Below, piece by piece: positions 1 through 7,302 of a stretch of DNA of 64,000 nt. Origin of the DNA: Rhodanobacteraceae bacterium ZG21-1 (GTDB taxonomy: Bacteria; Pseudomonadota; Gammaproteobacteria; Xanthomonadales; Rhodanobacteraceae); assembly GCA_021390615.1 (NCBI GenBank), contig JAJEJU010000025.1:1798001-1862000 (forward strand). Reading direction: 5' to 3'. The stretch's first letter is position 1. Each line of letters opens with the position of its first letter. The translations under genes and the position numbers were made by a program. Below the pieces are notes generated by a model. The model was not told the DNA's origin, searched no databases, and saw nothing but the letters and a program-made list of their open reading frames with translations.

Positions 1-2
1 TT

Positions 3-1028
3 ACTCCACTGACGCACGCTGCCGCCGTACATGCGGACAAGTTGCCGCCGCCGAAGAGCATGACCTGCCTTCAGCTCAAGCAGGGCATTTCGTACACGAT
101 CACCCGGGGCTTGCTGCACATTCCCTGGAACATCGAGCTGGCCAGCGGCGCCTATATTTCCGAACACGAAGACGCACATGGCGTCTATTACCGCGCGCCG
201 TCCGGCGCCATCACCGAGCGGCGTACCGACAAGCAGGCCACGTCGAGGGCCGGGCGACGCATGACGTTCGACGGCGGCATCTATGTCCCGAACGACGCCA
301 CCGCTGCGCCGACGCTCTACACGTACGATGAAACGCTGACCAGCGCGCCGGAGGCGATTCCCACGCCGACGGAATGCGGGACGCTCAGCTATGCCGTCGA
401 CCCGAGCACGCATAAGGTCAGCGTCTGGGGTACGGCCGCAGCCGCGGGCATAGGCGCCGCGGCAGGCATGGTCGCCAGCCGCTCCTTCCATCCGCAAATG
501 CGCGGAAGTTACGGCCAGGCAGCTGGGGTGGGGCTGGTCGGCGGACTGATCGGCGGCCTGATCATAGGCGCGATCGAAAAGAGCAAGGCCGACGAGATCC
601 TGGCCGGGCCGCCGATGGACAGCGAGGCGGCGGAGAAGATTCGGGCGTGGGCGGCCAGCAAGATAACGATGACCGAGCGAGGCCACTCGGCCGCTTCGAG
701 CATGACGACTGCCGCGCCAGCCGCTTCCGAAGCACTGCCTGCGACGACGGCGAACACAGCCGACACCGGCGCGCCGATGAATGCCGAACCGACAGCCAGC
801 GGGGCAGCCATTGCGCAAACGGCGGCATTACCTGCCGCCACCGGCGCATCTGAAGCGCCCATGACATCCCGGGCGCAAGGCGCCGCCAACCAGCTGGGAT
901 GCAGCACCGTAAAAGCGGTCAGCGCGGGAGGCTATGTGGCGTCGTGCGGGTCATACGGCGTGTTTATCGATTGCGACACTGATCGATGCCGACCGACTCA
1001 CACGGTCAGGCTGGAAGGAGGCGAATAG
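3..1028 (+). CDS. Secreted glycine-zipper protein, 5' end outside the window
   Basis: The frame is open right to the left edge of the window, and the residues before the first available start (TTG at 42) read like the end of a signal peptide (THAAAVHA, then DK). I therefore treat the gene as 5'-truncated by the window. The visible part is about 340 residues. An N-terminal half with no recognised domain is followed, near codons 140-195, by Gly/Ala-rich stretches with repeated GxxxG spacing (GLVGGLIGGLIIG), the pattern of a glycine-zipper membrane segment. An Ala/Thr/Pro-rich linker comes next, then a short C-terminal part with four cysteines. A periplasmic or outer-membrane-associated role is plausible. 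No function can be named. Confidence 0.6.
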   Translation, partial: TPLTHAAAVHADKLPPPKSMTCLQLKQGISYTITRGLLHIPWNIELASGAYISEHEDAHGVYYRAPSGAITERRTDKQATSRAGRRMTFDGGIYVPNDATAAPTLYTYDETLTSAPEAIPTPTECGTLSYAVDPSTHKVSVWGTAAAAGIGAAAGMVASRSFHPQMRGSYGQAAGVGLVGGLIGGLIIGAIEKSKADEILAGPPMDSEAAEKIRAWAASKITMTERGHSAASSMTTAAPAASEALPATTANTADTGAPMNAEPTASGAAIAQTAALPAATGASEAPMTSRAQGAANQLGCSTVKAVSAGGYVASCGSYGVFIDCDTDRCRPTHTVRLEGGE

Positions 1029-1068
1029 CCGGGCCATCCGGCATCACAGGACGGTGGCTGGATAGCTC

Positions 1069-1092
1069 TGTCTTCGACCCGAAGCGGACATT
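1069..1092 (+). repeat. Degenerate inverted repeat, copy 1
   Basis: TTCGACCCGAAGCGGACATT lies 40 bases after the preceding stop codon. It is one of about ten related elements in this window whose fullest form pairs CCGCTT with AAGCGG around a CGACCC-type loop. The left arm is degraded here. Confidence 0.5.
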
Positions 1093-1119
1093 CAACATCT
1101 ATTTCGAAAGGAGGCGATT

Positions 1120-1491
1120 TTGCCCGTATATCTCTTTTGCTATTGGCTGCCGACCAGCTTCGTGATGGTCGTGACAAGCTTCGTCTATTTTTCATCCAAC
1201 AGGTCGACGAGGCTGGGCACCAGGCTCGGGGTCAGCGTGCATGGCCTATTGGGCACCGCCTTATTTTCGGGCGCTGTGGCTTTATGGATGACGGGAGGGT
1301 CGCGTGACTCTCTGGCGTGGCCCTTCACGCTGCTGTTCGTGCTGCCACTTGCCTCGATGCTTGCCGCGCTGTTGTTCCATCGGGGAACCCGGATCGCTCA
1401 CCTGCTGCTGGCCGCCGAGCTGTTCTGCCTGGCGCTGGCCTGGTTCGTCGGCGGCATGGCGATCACCGACGAGTGGCTTCCCATCGTTTGA
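1120..1491 (+). CDS. Small four-helix membrane protein, unknown function
   Basis: A 123-residue protein made almost entirely of four predicted membrane helices, at about residues 3-25, 38-59, 64-88 and 92-115, joined by short polar loops. The TTG start is supported by an excellent Shine-Dalgarno sequence AAAGGAGG at 1107-1114, and no ATG or GTG start gives a better fit. No catalytic or binding motif is visible. It belongs to the run of short co-oriented genes at the left of the window but has its own ribosome-binding site and a 90-base gap upstream, so it need not be co-transcribed with its neighbour. No family was recognised. Confidence 0.65.
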   Translation: MPVYLFCYWLPTSFVMVVTSFVYFSSNRSTRLGTRLGVSVHGLLGTALFSGAVALWMTGGSRDSLAWPFTLLFVLPLASMLAALLFHRGTRIAHLLLAAELFCLALAWFVGGMAITDEWLPIV

Positions 1492-1505
1492 ATCCGGATA
1501 CAGTG

Positions 1506-1533
1506 TGATGCCCGCTCCCGGTCGGAAGCCGGC
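1506..1533 (+). repeat. Degenerate inverted repeat, copy 2
   Basis: CCCGCTCCCGGTCGGAAGCC lies just after the stop of the membrane protein gene. The CCGCT and GGAAGC arms flank a CCGGTC loop. It is more diverged than the copies at 1792 and 5005. Confidence 0.35.
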
Positions 1534-1569
1534 CTTTGCGTGTCCGAAGCAACACCAGGAATCCCCGCC

Positions 1570-1758
1570 ATGCCCGATCTGCCTCCCAACGATCTTCCGC
1601 GGTATCGCCTGCTCACCGGCAAGGACGACGCTGCGTTTTGCCATCGCGTCTCCGAAGCCCTGCATCTGGGCTACGAGCTGTATGGATCGCCCGCGGCGAC
1701 ATTCAACGGCGATCACGTCGTCGTCGCTCAGGCGGTGCTTTGGCCCATGAAGGATTAG
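1570..1758 (+). CDS. DUF1737-like small protein
   Basis: A 62-residue protein with the layout of DUF1737 proteins: PRYRLLTGKDD near the N-terminus, a central GYELYGSPAATFNG, and a final VVVAQAVLWP. Family members are short, and this one has typical length. ATG 1570 is chosen because AGGAA sits 8 bases upstream and homologous sequence begins right after it. A GTG at 1540 would add ten residues that do not fit the family. The function of DUF1737 proteins is not established. The family assignment is from memory of the pattern, not a search. Confidence 0.7.
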   Translation: MPDLPPNDLPRYRLLTGKDDAAFCHRVSEALHLGYELYGSPAATFNGDHVVVAQAVLWPMKD

Positions 1759-1791
1759 CGCTCTGAATGAGAGATGGCAGCCGCTTCGCCA

Positions 1792-1818
1792 TGTCCGCTT
1801 TCGATCCAAGGCGGACAC
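1792..1818 (+). repeat. Inverted repeat, copy 3 (well preserved)
   Basis: TGTCCGCTTTCGATCCAAGG followed by CGGACAC. The outer arms TGTCCG and CGGACA pair, and the loop keeps the TTTCGAtCC order seen in the other copies. It lies 33 bases after the DUF1737-like gene. Confidence 0.6.
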
Positions 1819-1926
1819 GGTCGGGATGACTGGCCCAGGCTACCGGACTTAGCCATCCACCGCTCCAAGCGCCATCGCCTCGTCCTGCTGGTAGATTCTC
1901 GAGACCGATCACAGGACGTCCCGGCC

Positions 1927-2379
1927 ATGGACCTTACGCTCGAACCGGATATTGCCGCGCTGCTGGCGGAGCGTCGGCAAACCATGGCGCTGTTCAGCGC
2001 GGACTATCGACCGCTCAACATGTACGTCCTGTACCGGGCTGATCTGGCCATGAGTCCCAGCAAGCTCGCCGCGCAGTGCGGTCACGCGTTCGTCAACGCC
2101 TTCGAGCAGGCACGGTCAGCACGCCCAGCCATCACATCCACTTACCGCGGAACGGGCGAAGGCACCAAGATCGTCATGTACGCCAAGAGCCTGGTGCTTC
2201 TGCTGCGTGCCTACCGCGACTTGCAGAGCGCCGGCTTGCCTCATCATCTGGTGATCGATCGCGGGCATGTGTTGCCGCCTCACTTTACCGGCGAGCCCAT
2301 CATCACCGCCCTGGGCTTTGGCCCGGTATACCGGGATGAAGTCGAGCACATCACCAAGCGCTATACGATGGCCAAATGA
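1927..2379 (+). CDS. Pth2-type peptidyl-tRNA hydrolase-like protein
   Basis: A 150-residue protein resembling the Pth2 family, the archaeal/eukaryotic class of peptidyl-tRNA hydrolase that frees tRNA from stalled peptidyl-tRNA. Family signatures are visible in order: MSPSKLAAQCGHAF with the conserved Lys and His, then EGTKIVMYAKS, and the C-terminal HLVIDRGHVLPP and ITALGFGPV, which match the D-x-G-x-T/V...P and ALGxGP blocks. ATG 1927 begins the protein just before the conserved fold. An upstream in-frame start at 1774 would translate across one of the repeats and is unlikely. Bacteria normally use the unrelated Pth1, so this is an accessory enzyme. Hydrolase activity is inferred from the family only. 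Confidence 0.75.
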   Translation: MDLTLEPDIAALLAERRQTMALFSADYRPLNMYVLYRADLAMSPSKLAAQCGHAFVNAFEQARSARPAITSTYRGTGEGTKIVMYAKSLVLLLRAYRDLQSAGLPHHLVIDRGHVLPPHFTGEPIITALGFGPVYRDEVEHITKRYTMAK

Positions 2380-2406
2380 AGAGCGGCCCCATAGCCACCT
2401 TGCGCA

Positions 2407-2434
2407 GCGTCCGCCCTCGACTCAAAGCAGGCAC
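2407..2434 (+). repeat. Degenerate inverted repeat, copy 4
   Basis: GTCCGCCCTCGACTCAAAGC followed by AGGCAC, 27 bases after the Pth2-like gene. It keeps the order GTCCGC, CTCGAC, AAAGC of the family, but the arms are imperfect. Confidence 0.4.
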
Positions 2435-2487
2435 TCGCAGATGGGTTTTGATGATGATCTACTTGATTAGGATCGGGGGGCTTAGGC

Positions 2488-2799
2488 GTGAAGATAAGGC
2501 ACATAGGGAATCTTCTGCTCGTCGTCGCGTGTTTCATTGGCTTCATCGGCTACTTGGCCACAAAGGATGCTCAAGCGAAACATCAGGCCGAGTCTGCCTG
2601 CGACTCGGCCCATATTGGCGATAGCGCAGACCACGCCAGAGATCAGTTGCAAAAGGCCAGCAAGACCGCAATGCAAACCTTCGTGCACGCGGAAGACGAG
2701 TATGTGGTATTCAGGGCAGCGGCCACGGAACGCTATGTGTGCACGGTCTATTTCGAAAATGACAAGGTAGCTCGCAAACAAGTGAGCCATTTAGACTGA
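2488..2799 (+). CDS. Small membrane-anchored or exported protein, unknown
   Basis: A 103-residue protein with an N-terminal hydrophobic segment at residues 7-24 (IGNLLLVVACFIGFIGYLA) preceded by positive charges, so it is exported or anchored with the rest in the periplasm. Residues 28-65 are Ala- and charge-rich and probably helical. Residues 72-100 look like a small beta unit. Two cysteines (about 38 and 85) could pair. GTG at 2488 follows a GGGGGG tract at 2475-2480 that can serve as ribosome-binding site. The coding sequence is less GC-rich than the rest of the window, in keeping with imported DNA. No family was recognised. Confidence 0.6.
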   Translation: MKIRHIGNLLLVVACFIGFIGYLATKDAQAKHQAESACDSAHIGDSADHARDQLQKASKTAMQTFVHAEDEYVVFRAAATERYVCTVYFENDKVARKQVSHLD

Positions 2800-2805
2800 A
2801 CGCAA

Positions 2806-2832
2806 GTTTCCGTTCTCGATCAAAAGCCGGCA
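2806..2832 (+). repeat. Degenerate inverted repeat, copy 5
   Basis: TTTCCGTTCTCGATCAAAAG followed by CCGGCA begins 7 bases after the previous stop codon. It keeps the TCGATC loop and AAAG arm but only weak pairing outside them. Confidence 0.35.
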
Positions 2833-2924
2833 CCGCCCGCTGATCGGCTGCATCTTATGAACCCTCGAGCAGCCGCCGGGACGCAATCTTCATCGCCCAA
2901 CCTCAAGCCCACAGGAAGTCGATC

Positions 2925-3353
2925 GTGAGCGTTTTCATTTCCCCACCGCCCGATGACTTGAGCGCCTACGATGGTTTCGTCGGCGGCTACCGCACGCAGG
3001 TGGAGCAGCATGTCTTCATCGATCGGCAGGATGATGGCTATGGCATGTGGATGTACGAAGAGGATGAAGACGCCTGGCAGGACCACGTCGAGGTCTACAT
3101 GCCCATGACCGTCGCCGCCGTGCGCGCCTATTTCACCCCATCGGCAGACATGGATGACGTGATCGGCCTGGGAAGCTATTCCGACGAAGGCCGTAGCTTC
3201 ATCGCCATTATCCGTGCACAACCCGGCGCGGCGCTGGCCTGCGGCGACGTGGTGCCGCCGGATGGCGTCTTCGCCATGAACGGCGAGCTGTTTGTGCCTT
3301 TGACGGTGGATCGCTCCGTCGGCGCGCACTATCTTTTGTACGCGGACGCATAG
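2925..3353 (+). CDS. Hypothetical acidic protein
   Basis: A 142-residue soluble protein with no signal peptide and no membrane segment. It is rich in Asp, Glu and Tyr, particularly at residues 33-55 (DRQDDGYGMWMYEEDEDAW). The C-terminal part contains a PPDGVFAMNGELFVPLTVD stretch that looks like paired beta strands. GTG 2925 is supported by AGGAAG at 2913-2918 with good spacing, and there is no alternative start nearby. No catalytic motif or domain was recognised. Small, acidic and solitary proteins like this are common among immunity-type accessory genes, but nothing here demonstrates that. Confidence 0.6.
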   Translation: MSVFISPPPDDLSAYDGFVGGYRTQVEQHVFIDRQDDGYGMWMYEEDEDAWQDHVEVYMPMTVAAVRAYFTPSADMDDVIGLGSYSDEGRSFIAIIRAQPGAALACGDVVPPDGVFAMNGELFVPLTVDRSVGAHYLLYADA

Positions 3354-3462
3354 TCTTAGATCACCTGAATGGAGGCTCGCGGCCTTGCCTGACAATAGCT
3401 GCAGACGAGCCGCGCGATGTCGAGTCAGTAGACAAAGCGCTGAAGCCATGCAATCCCCTCAG

Positions 3463-3488
3463 GCGCGCCTTGGATCCGAAGCGAACCG
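3463..3488 (+). repeat. Degenerate inverted repeat, copy 6
   Basis: GCGCCTTGGATCCGAAGCGA followed by ACCG, about 110 bases after the preceding stop. The CGAAGCG arm is kept and the left arm is degenerate. Confidence 0.3.
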
Positions 3489-3560
3489 CCGGGCACACCA
3501 TCCTGAAAGCGGAGAGAGGTCCGCGCCGACCGTCTTGGCGCGACTGCGGAAGTATCTTCA

Positions 3561-3770
3561 ATGACAGAGCATTGCTGTGATGAGATGACTCGGCATGTCG
3601 AAATGAACTGCCCGGACCACCCCGATCCACAGGATTGCCCCGATCGGGTGTTGAGGTATTCCGGCAGGTTCAACGAATACGGCCTGCTTATCCACGACGG
3701 CGGCTCATCCTCCTACGCCATCCGCTATTGTCCCTTCTGCGGGGCAAAGCTGCCGCCCAGCAGACGCTAG
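3561..3770 (+). CDS. Small cysteine-rich zinc-ribbon-like protein (DUF6980-like)
   Basis: A 69-residue protein with an N-terminal CCDEM motif, a central CPDHPDPQDCPD segment and a C-terminal CPFCGAKLP knuckle, the usual look of a small Zn-binding ribbon. The layout CCDEM ... CPFCGxKLPP matches proteins I associate with DUF6980, whose function is unknown. The ATG start follows TATCTTCA with no clear Shine-Dalgarno sequence, but the conserved CC pair at residues 5-6 fixes the N-terminus within a few codons. Metal binding is inferred from the cysteine spacing alone. Confidence 0.65.
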   Translation: MTEHCCDEMTRHVEMNCPDHPDPQDCPDRVLRYSGRFNEYGLLIHDGGSSSYAIRYCPFCGAKLPPSRR

Positions 3771-3871
3771 CGCCAAAGCGCGGAAGCAACCGGCATGGCC
3801 CGGAACGGCCTTCAGGCCGAGGCATCAAGCGACGCGCGCTCAAGGAACTGCATCAAGCATGGAGATACGAC

Positions 3872-4258
3872 ATGGACTGCGACGGACTGAAGGTCGACGA
3901 CATCAAGGCCCTGAAGACCTCCCTCGAACTACGCGAAGTTCTCCGCGACTACAACTGGGACGATGGCTATGAGATACCGCATGCCATCGCCGAGCACCCA
4001 CAGTGCGAGCTTGGCATAGCACTGGAGTTGTTCTGGCTGGCCGGCGCCATAGCTGTCTACCTCAACGAGGTCGAGCCCACCCCTTGGAGGCGCGAGTGGA
4101 TCGATTTTTGCGAGCAGCTTACGGCCAGGATTCTTGCCGGAACCTACAAGCCCAGCCTATTCAAGTTCGAAGGCGGCCCTGGTCGAGTCGGAGCCTATAA
4201 ACTCCGAAAACGTGGCGTGCCGGAGATCTTTATTACCGGAACGACCCCTGACGGATGA
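3872..4258 (+). CDS. DUF4274-like protein
   Basis: A 128-residue protein. Its N-terminal half (LRDYNWDDGYEIPHAIAEHP, then CELGIALELFWLAGA) matches the pattern of DUF4274 proteins, small soluble proteins of unknown function often found among accessory or immunity-like genes. ATG 3872 is preceded by GGAG at 3861-3864 with 7-base spacing. The open frame extends back to 3635, but that part overlaps the zinc-ribbon gene in another frame and is not believed. The C-terminus (RKRGVPEIFITG) is basic then hydrophobic. The role is unknown. Confidence 0.65.
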   Translation: MDCDGLKVDDIKALKTSLELREVLRDYNWDDGYEIPHAIAEHPQCELGIALELFWLAGAIAVYLNEVEPTPWRREWIDFCEQLTARILAGTYKPSLFKFEGGPGRVGAYKLRKRGVPEIFITGTTPDG

Positions 4259-4411
4259 ACTGCCCGTCGCCGCCCCTGGCATGACTGCATTCGACAAATC
4301 CTCGGCCGAGCATCTTCGCATCGCAAGCTCGAGGACGGATGGGTGCGAATCCGAAGCAGCTTGCTCACCCGCGTGTCGATCGATGAAGCTGACTGCCTTG
4401 AGGATTGAAGT

Positions 4412-4999
4412 TTGGCCGACGAACGACATTTGCTGATACTGGATCTGGACGAGACCTTGGTTCATGCCACCGACGACGCCTGGTCGCGCGTGCCGGACTT
4501 CGAGATCTCGCCTTATGCTCTCTATCTTCGTCCGGGCGTCGAGGCTTTTCTCGACTGGGCCTTGCAGCGGTTTCGCGTGGCCGTGTGGACATCGTCTACG
4601 CCCAAGTACGCTGAGGCCGTCACGAACAGACTGTTCGGGGACAGCTCGCGACTGGCGTTTGTCTGGGCACGAGACAGGTGTACGCCGCGGCGGGATTTCG
4701 AACGCGATATCTGGTGGGATACCAAGTCACTTCATAAGGTGAAGCGGCGCGGCTATGACCTGCGACGCGTCATCGCCGTGGACGACAACCCCGAGAAATA
4801 TGCCCGTAGCTACGGCAACCTGGTGACCGTAGCGCCGTATCTTGGAGATGAGGACGATGACGAACTCCACTACCTTCGGCGCTACTTGGAAGAACTCGCG
4901 CTCCAGCCGAACATCCGTTGCGTCGAGAAGCGGGCTTGGCGCCGCAGGCTGGAGTATGCCGACAAGCAGAAGCCAGCCAGCCCGATGCAGGACGACTGA
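4412..4999 (+). CDS. FCP1/NIF-like HAD-family phosphatase
   Basis: A 195-residue HAD-superfamily protein of the NLI-interacting factor/FCP1 type. The catalytic loop LILDLDETLVH (residues 8-18) contains the DxDxT nucleophile and acid/base aspartates. RPGVEAFLDWA and VAVWTSSTPKYA supply motif II (WTSS), a lysine-containing KVKRRGYDL segment follows, and VIAVDDNPEKY is motif IV with the Mg-binding DD pair. These enzymes dephosphorylate Ser/Thr in eukaryotes; bacterial relatives have no assigned substrate that I know of. The TTG start at 4412 has AGGA at 4401-4404, and the motif begins only eight residues in, so a further upstream start is not needed. The fold is confident, the substrate unknown. 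Confidence 0.82.
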   Translation: MADERHLLILDLDETLVHATDDAWSRVPDFEISPYALYLRPGVEAFLDWALQRFRVAVWTSSTPKYAEAVTNRLFGDSSRLAFVWARDRCTPRRDFERDIWWDTKSLHKVKRRGYDLRRVIAVDDNPEKYARSYGNLVTVAPYLGDEDDDELHYLRRYLEELALQPNIRCVEKRAWRRRLEYADKQKPASPMQDD

Positions 5000-5004
5000 G
5001 CACG

Positions 5005-5032
5005 GCCCGCTTTCGACCCGAAGCGGGTCATT
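5005..5032 (+). repeat. Inverted repeat, copy 7 (best preserved)
   Basis: GCCCGCTTTCGACCCGAAGC followed by GGGTCATT, 5 bases after the phosphatase stop. CCCGCTT pairs with AAGCGGG around TCGACCCG. This is the clearest copy and defines the consensus. There is no following T-run, so it is not a standard terminator. Confidence 0.65.
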
Positions 5033-5053
5033 GACAGCCCAACCAGGCGAATC

Positions 5054-5287
5054 ATGAAGGCGCGTAACTCACCGAAGGCGCAGCTGCTGACCGGCATTCC
5101 CGCCGAGCGCGTGGAATATGCAGCCGACTGTGACAGCTACCCGAAGGCGGGAGATATCGTGGAGCTCGATCAAGGCTTTACGGGCCCACATGGGGAATCC
5201 ATGGGCATGGTCGTTTGCCGCAATGCAGACGGAGGCATCAAGTGGACGGGGGACGTGATGGATTCGGAGATCGAGCTGCTGCGATAG
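5054..5287 (+). CDS. Hypothetical small beta-rich protein
   Basis: A 77-residue soluble protein with no signal peptide. Residues 31-60 (AGDIVELDQGFTGPHGESMG, then MVVCRN) read like a small beta-barrel such as an SH3-like or KOW-like fold, followed by an acidic C-terminus. ATG 5054 follows AGGCGA at a normal distance, and repeat copy 7 sits just before it. No family was recognised and no function is proposed. Confidence 0.55.
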   Translation: MKARNSPKAQLLTGIPAERVEYAADCDSYPKAGDIVELDQGFTGPHGESMGMVVCRNADGGIKWTGDVMDSEIELLR

Positions 5288-5520
5288 GTTCCGCAGATCC
5301 AAGACCGGCCTTCGACGCTTCTCGACCATCGCCCGGAAAGCCCGCCTGCCAGGGCATGCAGGTCGACAGCTCCGGGCAGTTGGCTTACCGCGTCATCCAT
5401 CCTGCAGAATGCGCTCCGCTGCCAAGTAGCGTGACGTCTCGGGAATGGCCGATGCGGCAAGCCGCGAACGTACGTTGACCTCCCTGGCGGACCACGGCGA
5501 CCACAGCCTCAGTGACGCTC

Positions 5521-5546
5521 GTCCACACTCGACCCAAAACGGACAT
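5521..5546 (+). repeat. Degenerate inverted repeat, copy 8
   Basis: GTCCACACTCGACCCAAAAC followed by GGACAT. The outer GTCC and GGAC arms and the CGACCC loop are kept. It lies directly before the start of the next gene. Confidence 0.5.
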
Positions 5547-5553
5547 AAACGGC

Positions 5554-5769
5554 ATGGCGAACAAGGTGGCACCGCAGCCTGAGTTCCAACTGGGTCAACG
5601 GGTTTCTACCTTGCCTAACGAGCGGCAGCGCACACCACGTGTCGGCACTATTGCACGCGTCATCTGGCACTTCAAAGATGCTTGCTACAACTATTACCTG
5701 GAAGTCGATGGCAGAAATGTGTCCAAGCGATACCTGGCCTGCGACCTGACAGCCAGCAAAGACTCTTAA
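5554..5769 (+). CDS. Hypothetical small protein
   Basis: A 71-residue protein in which two beta-rich stretches (FQLGQRVSTLPN and RVGTIARVIWHF) are followed by CYNYYLEVDGRNVSKRYLACDL. The arrangement suggests one small SH3-like beta-barrel. ATG 5554 is preferred over the in-frame start at 5512, because the extra 14 residues would be encoded by the repeat element (copy 8). No Shine-Dalgarno sequence is strong. Function unknown. Confidence 0.5.
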   Translation: MANKVAPQPEFQLGQRVSTLPNERQRTPRVGTIARVIWHFKDACYNYYLEVDGRNVSKRYLACDLTASKDS

Positions 5770-5790
5770 GCAGGACTCGGCTCAAAGGAT

Positions 5791-5820
5791 GGCCCACTTT
5801 CGGCCCGCAGCGAACAATCC
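5791..5820 (+). repeat. Degenerate inverted repeat, copy 9
   Basis: GCCCACTTTCGGCCCGCAGC followed by GAACAATCC, 21 bases after a stop codon. The TTTCGGCCCG core keeps the family order; the arms pair poorly. Confidence 0.45.
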
Positions 5821-5884
5821 AGATAGGCTGGCGAGGCGGCGTGCCCGCAGATGGGTGCCCATCAACGCATGACTCGGAGGGTCC

Positions 5885-6337
5885 ATGAGCGTAACACCGA
5901 CTCAACGGCAGGAGCTTCTCAACTATTGCTTGGACTTTGCCAAGACCATGCTGACCGATGCAGGAGAATTTTATCCGTTCGGAGCAATGCTTTCACTGGA
6001 AGGCAAGCTTGCCGCGGCCGGTGGGTACAACGGCAGCGAAAGACCGCCGCCCCAGGACATCTACCAGTTGCTGCTGGGGGCTTTCGCCTCCGAGGCCAAG
6101 CATGGCAGCATTTCTGGTGCTGCACTTGCTGCAAACGTCAACGTACCTGAGGCCTATGCATCTCCGTCGAAGGACGCCATCCGCATCCATCTGGAAACGC
6201 CGGGCTTCGCTCAATTCATCTATGTCCCGTACGAAATCGGGAAATCAGGGCTGTTCAAGAACAAGCTCACGGTGACGCTGCATGAACCTTTTGCCGTCGA
6301 AATGAATCCGAGTTTCTTCCAGAAGCCAGCCTCATAG
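5885..6337 (+). CDS. Hypothetical protein, 150 aa
   Basis: A soluble 150-residue protein with no signal peptide. The N-terminal half is helical (LLNYCLDFAKTMLTDAGEFY, then PFGAMLSLEGKL). It contains the pattern GEFYPFGAMLSLEGK, seen in small uncharacterised proteins of accessory regions. The C-terminal half is beta-rich (FAQFIYVPYEIG, KLTVTLHEPFAVEMNPSFF). ATG 5885 has GGAGG at 5876-5880. No catalytic residues or family can be named with confidence. Confidence 0.6.
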   Translation: MSVTPTQRQELLNYCLDFAKTMLTDAGEFYPFGAMLSLEGKLAAAGGYNGSERPPPQDIYQLLLGAFASEAKHGSISGAALAANVNVPEAYASPSKDAIRIHLETPGFAQFIYVPYEIGKSGLFKNKLTVTLHEPFAVEMNPSFFQKPAS

Positions 6338-6432
6338 CATTTCAAATGCGTGCTGCCAGCCCTAAATGAAGACTCCTGCGAAGCAGGGATCAAGCCGCTC
6401 ACCGTTGAAAGACGTTCTATCTGGGAAGGGAC

Positions 6433-7230
6433 ATGAAAGCAGGCGACGTTCTGGTCAGCCAGAAGGCTGACGATGCTTGGTCTACTGTAAAAATCCTGGC
6501 GATCGACACCTGGCCGGATGGCAGCCTGACTTTCCACTGCATGTGGTACGAACCCACCAAGCAGCGGCCCACTCCGGAGACTGTCGAGTCCCTGAAGGTA
6601 TTGGCGTGGCATGCCCCCATCGCTGCCCAAGCTTATGCAGCCGACTGGGATGTACTTTGTTCGCTCCCCGTGCTCGATCGTGAACTTGAAGGATTTCACG
6701 AGTATCTGAAACTGACAGACTTTTCCAGATATGCCGCCGCGACGGGTCAAGACCTGCGCGCGCTGGCTTCGCATGCGACCGAGCTTTATCGTCAAGCATG
6801 CGCACTCGGGGACGCTGGCGAGCGCCAGGGTGCCATTGAGCTCTACACCAAGGCGATCGATATCTTTCCCTTGCTTTACGAGGCCATCGACAACCGGGCT
6901 TTCACCTATATGGAGCTTGGGGACTATGCGACCGCGCTGCAGGGATTTGAAGAATCGCTGCGAGTGAACCCGACGGGAAACGCCGCATTCTTCTCGCGAG
7001 GGGAATGCTTGATGAAGCTCGGCATGTTGGATCAAGCCGCCGCCGTGTTTGAAGAGGGCGCGACTCGGTTTCCCGAGCATCGTGACCTTTACCTTCGCTT
7101 CCTCTCGCAGTCGAAGGCAAAGCCAAGTGAGCCACCCGTTCGCAGCGAAGCGTCTTCCTTAGCAGAAGTCTCTACTAAAGCTACGGATCGCCGCCCCACC
7201 CGCTCCTGGTGGAAATTCTGGCGGCAATGA
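6433..7230 (+). CDS. TPR-repeat protein
   Basis: A 265-residue cytoplasmic protein. Residues 1-90 form a globular N-terminal part of unknown type (KAGDVLVSQKADDAWSTVKI, LAWHAPIAAQAY). Residues 110-220 hold about three tetratricopeptide repeats: GERQGAIELYTKAIDIFP, GDYATALQGFEESLRVNP and GMLDQAAAVFEEGATRFP, each with the small/large residue pattern of TPR helices. The C-terminal 40 residues are Ser/Lys-rich and end in WWKFWRQ, which could be a membrane-touching tail. The start is supported by GGGAAGGGAC directly upstream. A protein-protein interaction role is inferred from the TPRs; the partner is unknown. Confidence 0.7.
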   Translation: MKAGDVLVSQKADDAWSTVKILAIDTWPDGSLTFHCMWYEPTKQRPTPETVESLKVLAWHAPIAAQAYAADWDVLCSLPVLDRELEGFHEYLKLTDFSRYAAATGQDLRALASHATELYRQACALGDAGERQGAIELYTKAIDIFPLLYEAIDNRAFTYMELGDYATALQGFEESLRVNPTGNAAFFSRGECLMKLGMLDQAAAVFEEGATRFPEHRDLYLRFLSQSKAKPSEPPVRSEASSLAEVSTKATDRRPTRSWWKFWRQ

Positions 7231-7240
7231 CGGCGCGTAA

Positions 7241-7265
7241 CGTCCGCTTTCGGTCGAAGCGGATG
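7241..7265 (+). repeat. Inverted repeat, copy 10
   Basis: GTCCGCTTTCGGTCGAAGCG followed by GATG, 10 bases after the TPR gene stop. CCGCTT and AAGCGG pair with a short TCGGTCG loop. Confidence 0.6.
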
Positions 7266-7302
7266 GGTTGAGATTACGAAATTTTCTGGAGGCGCCACCC
7301 GC

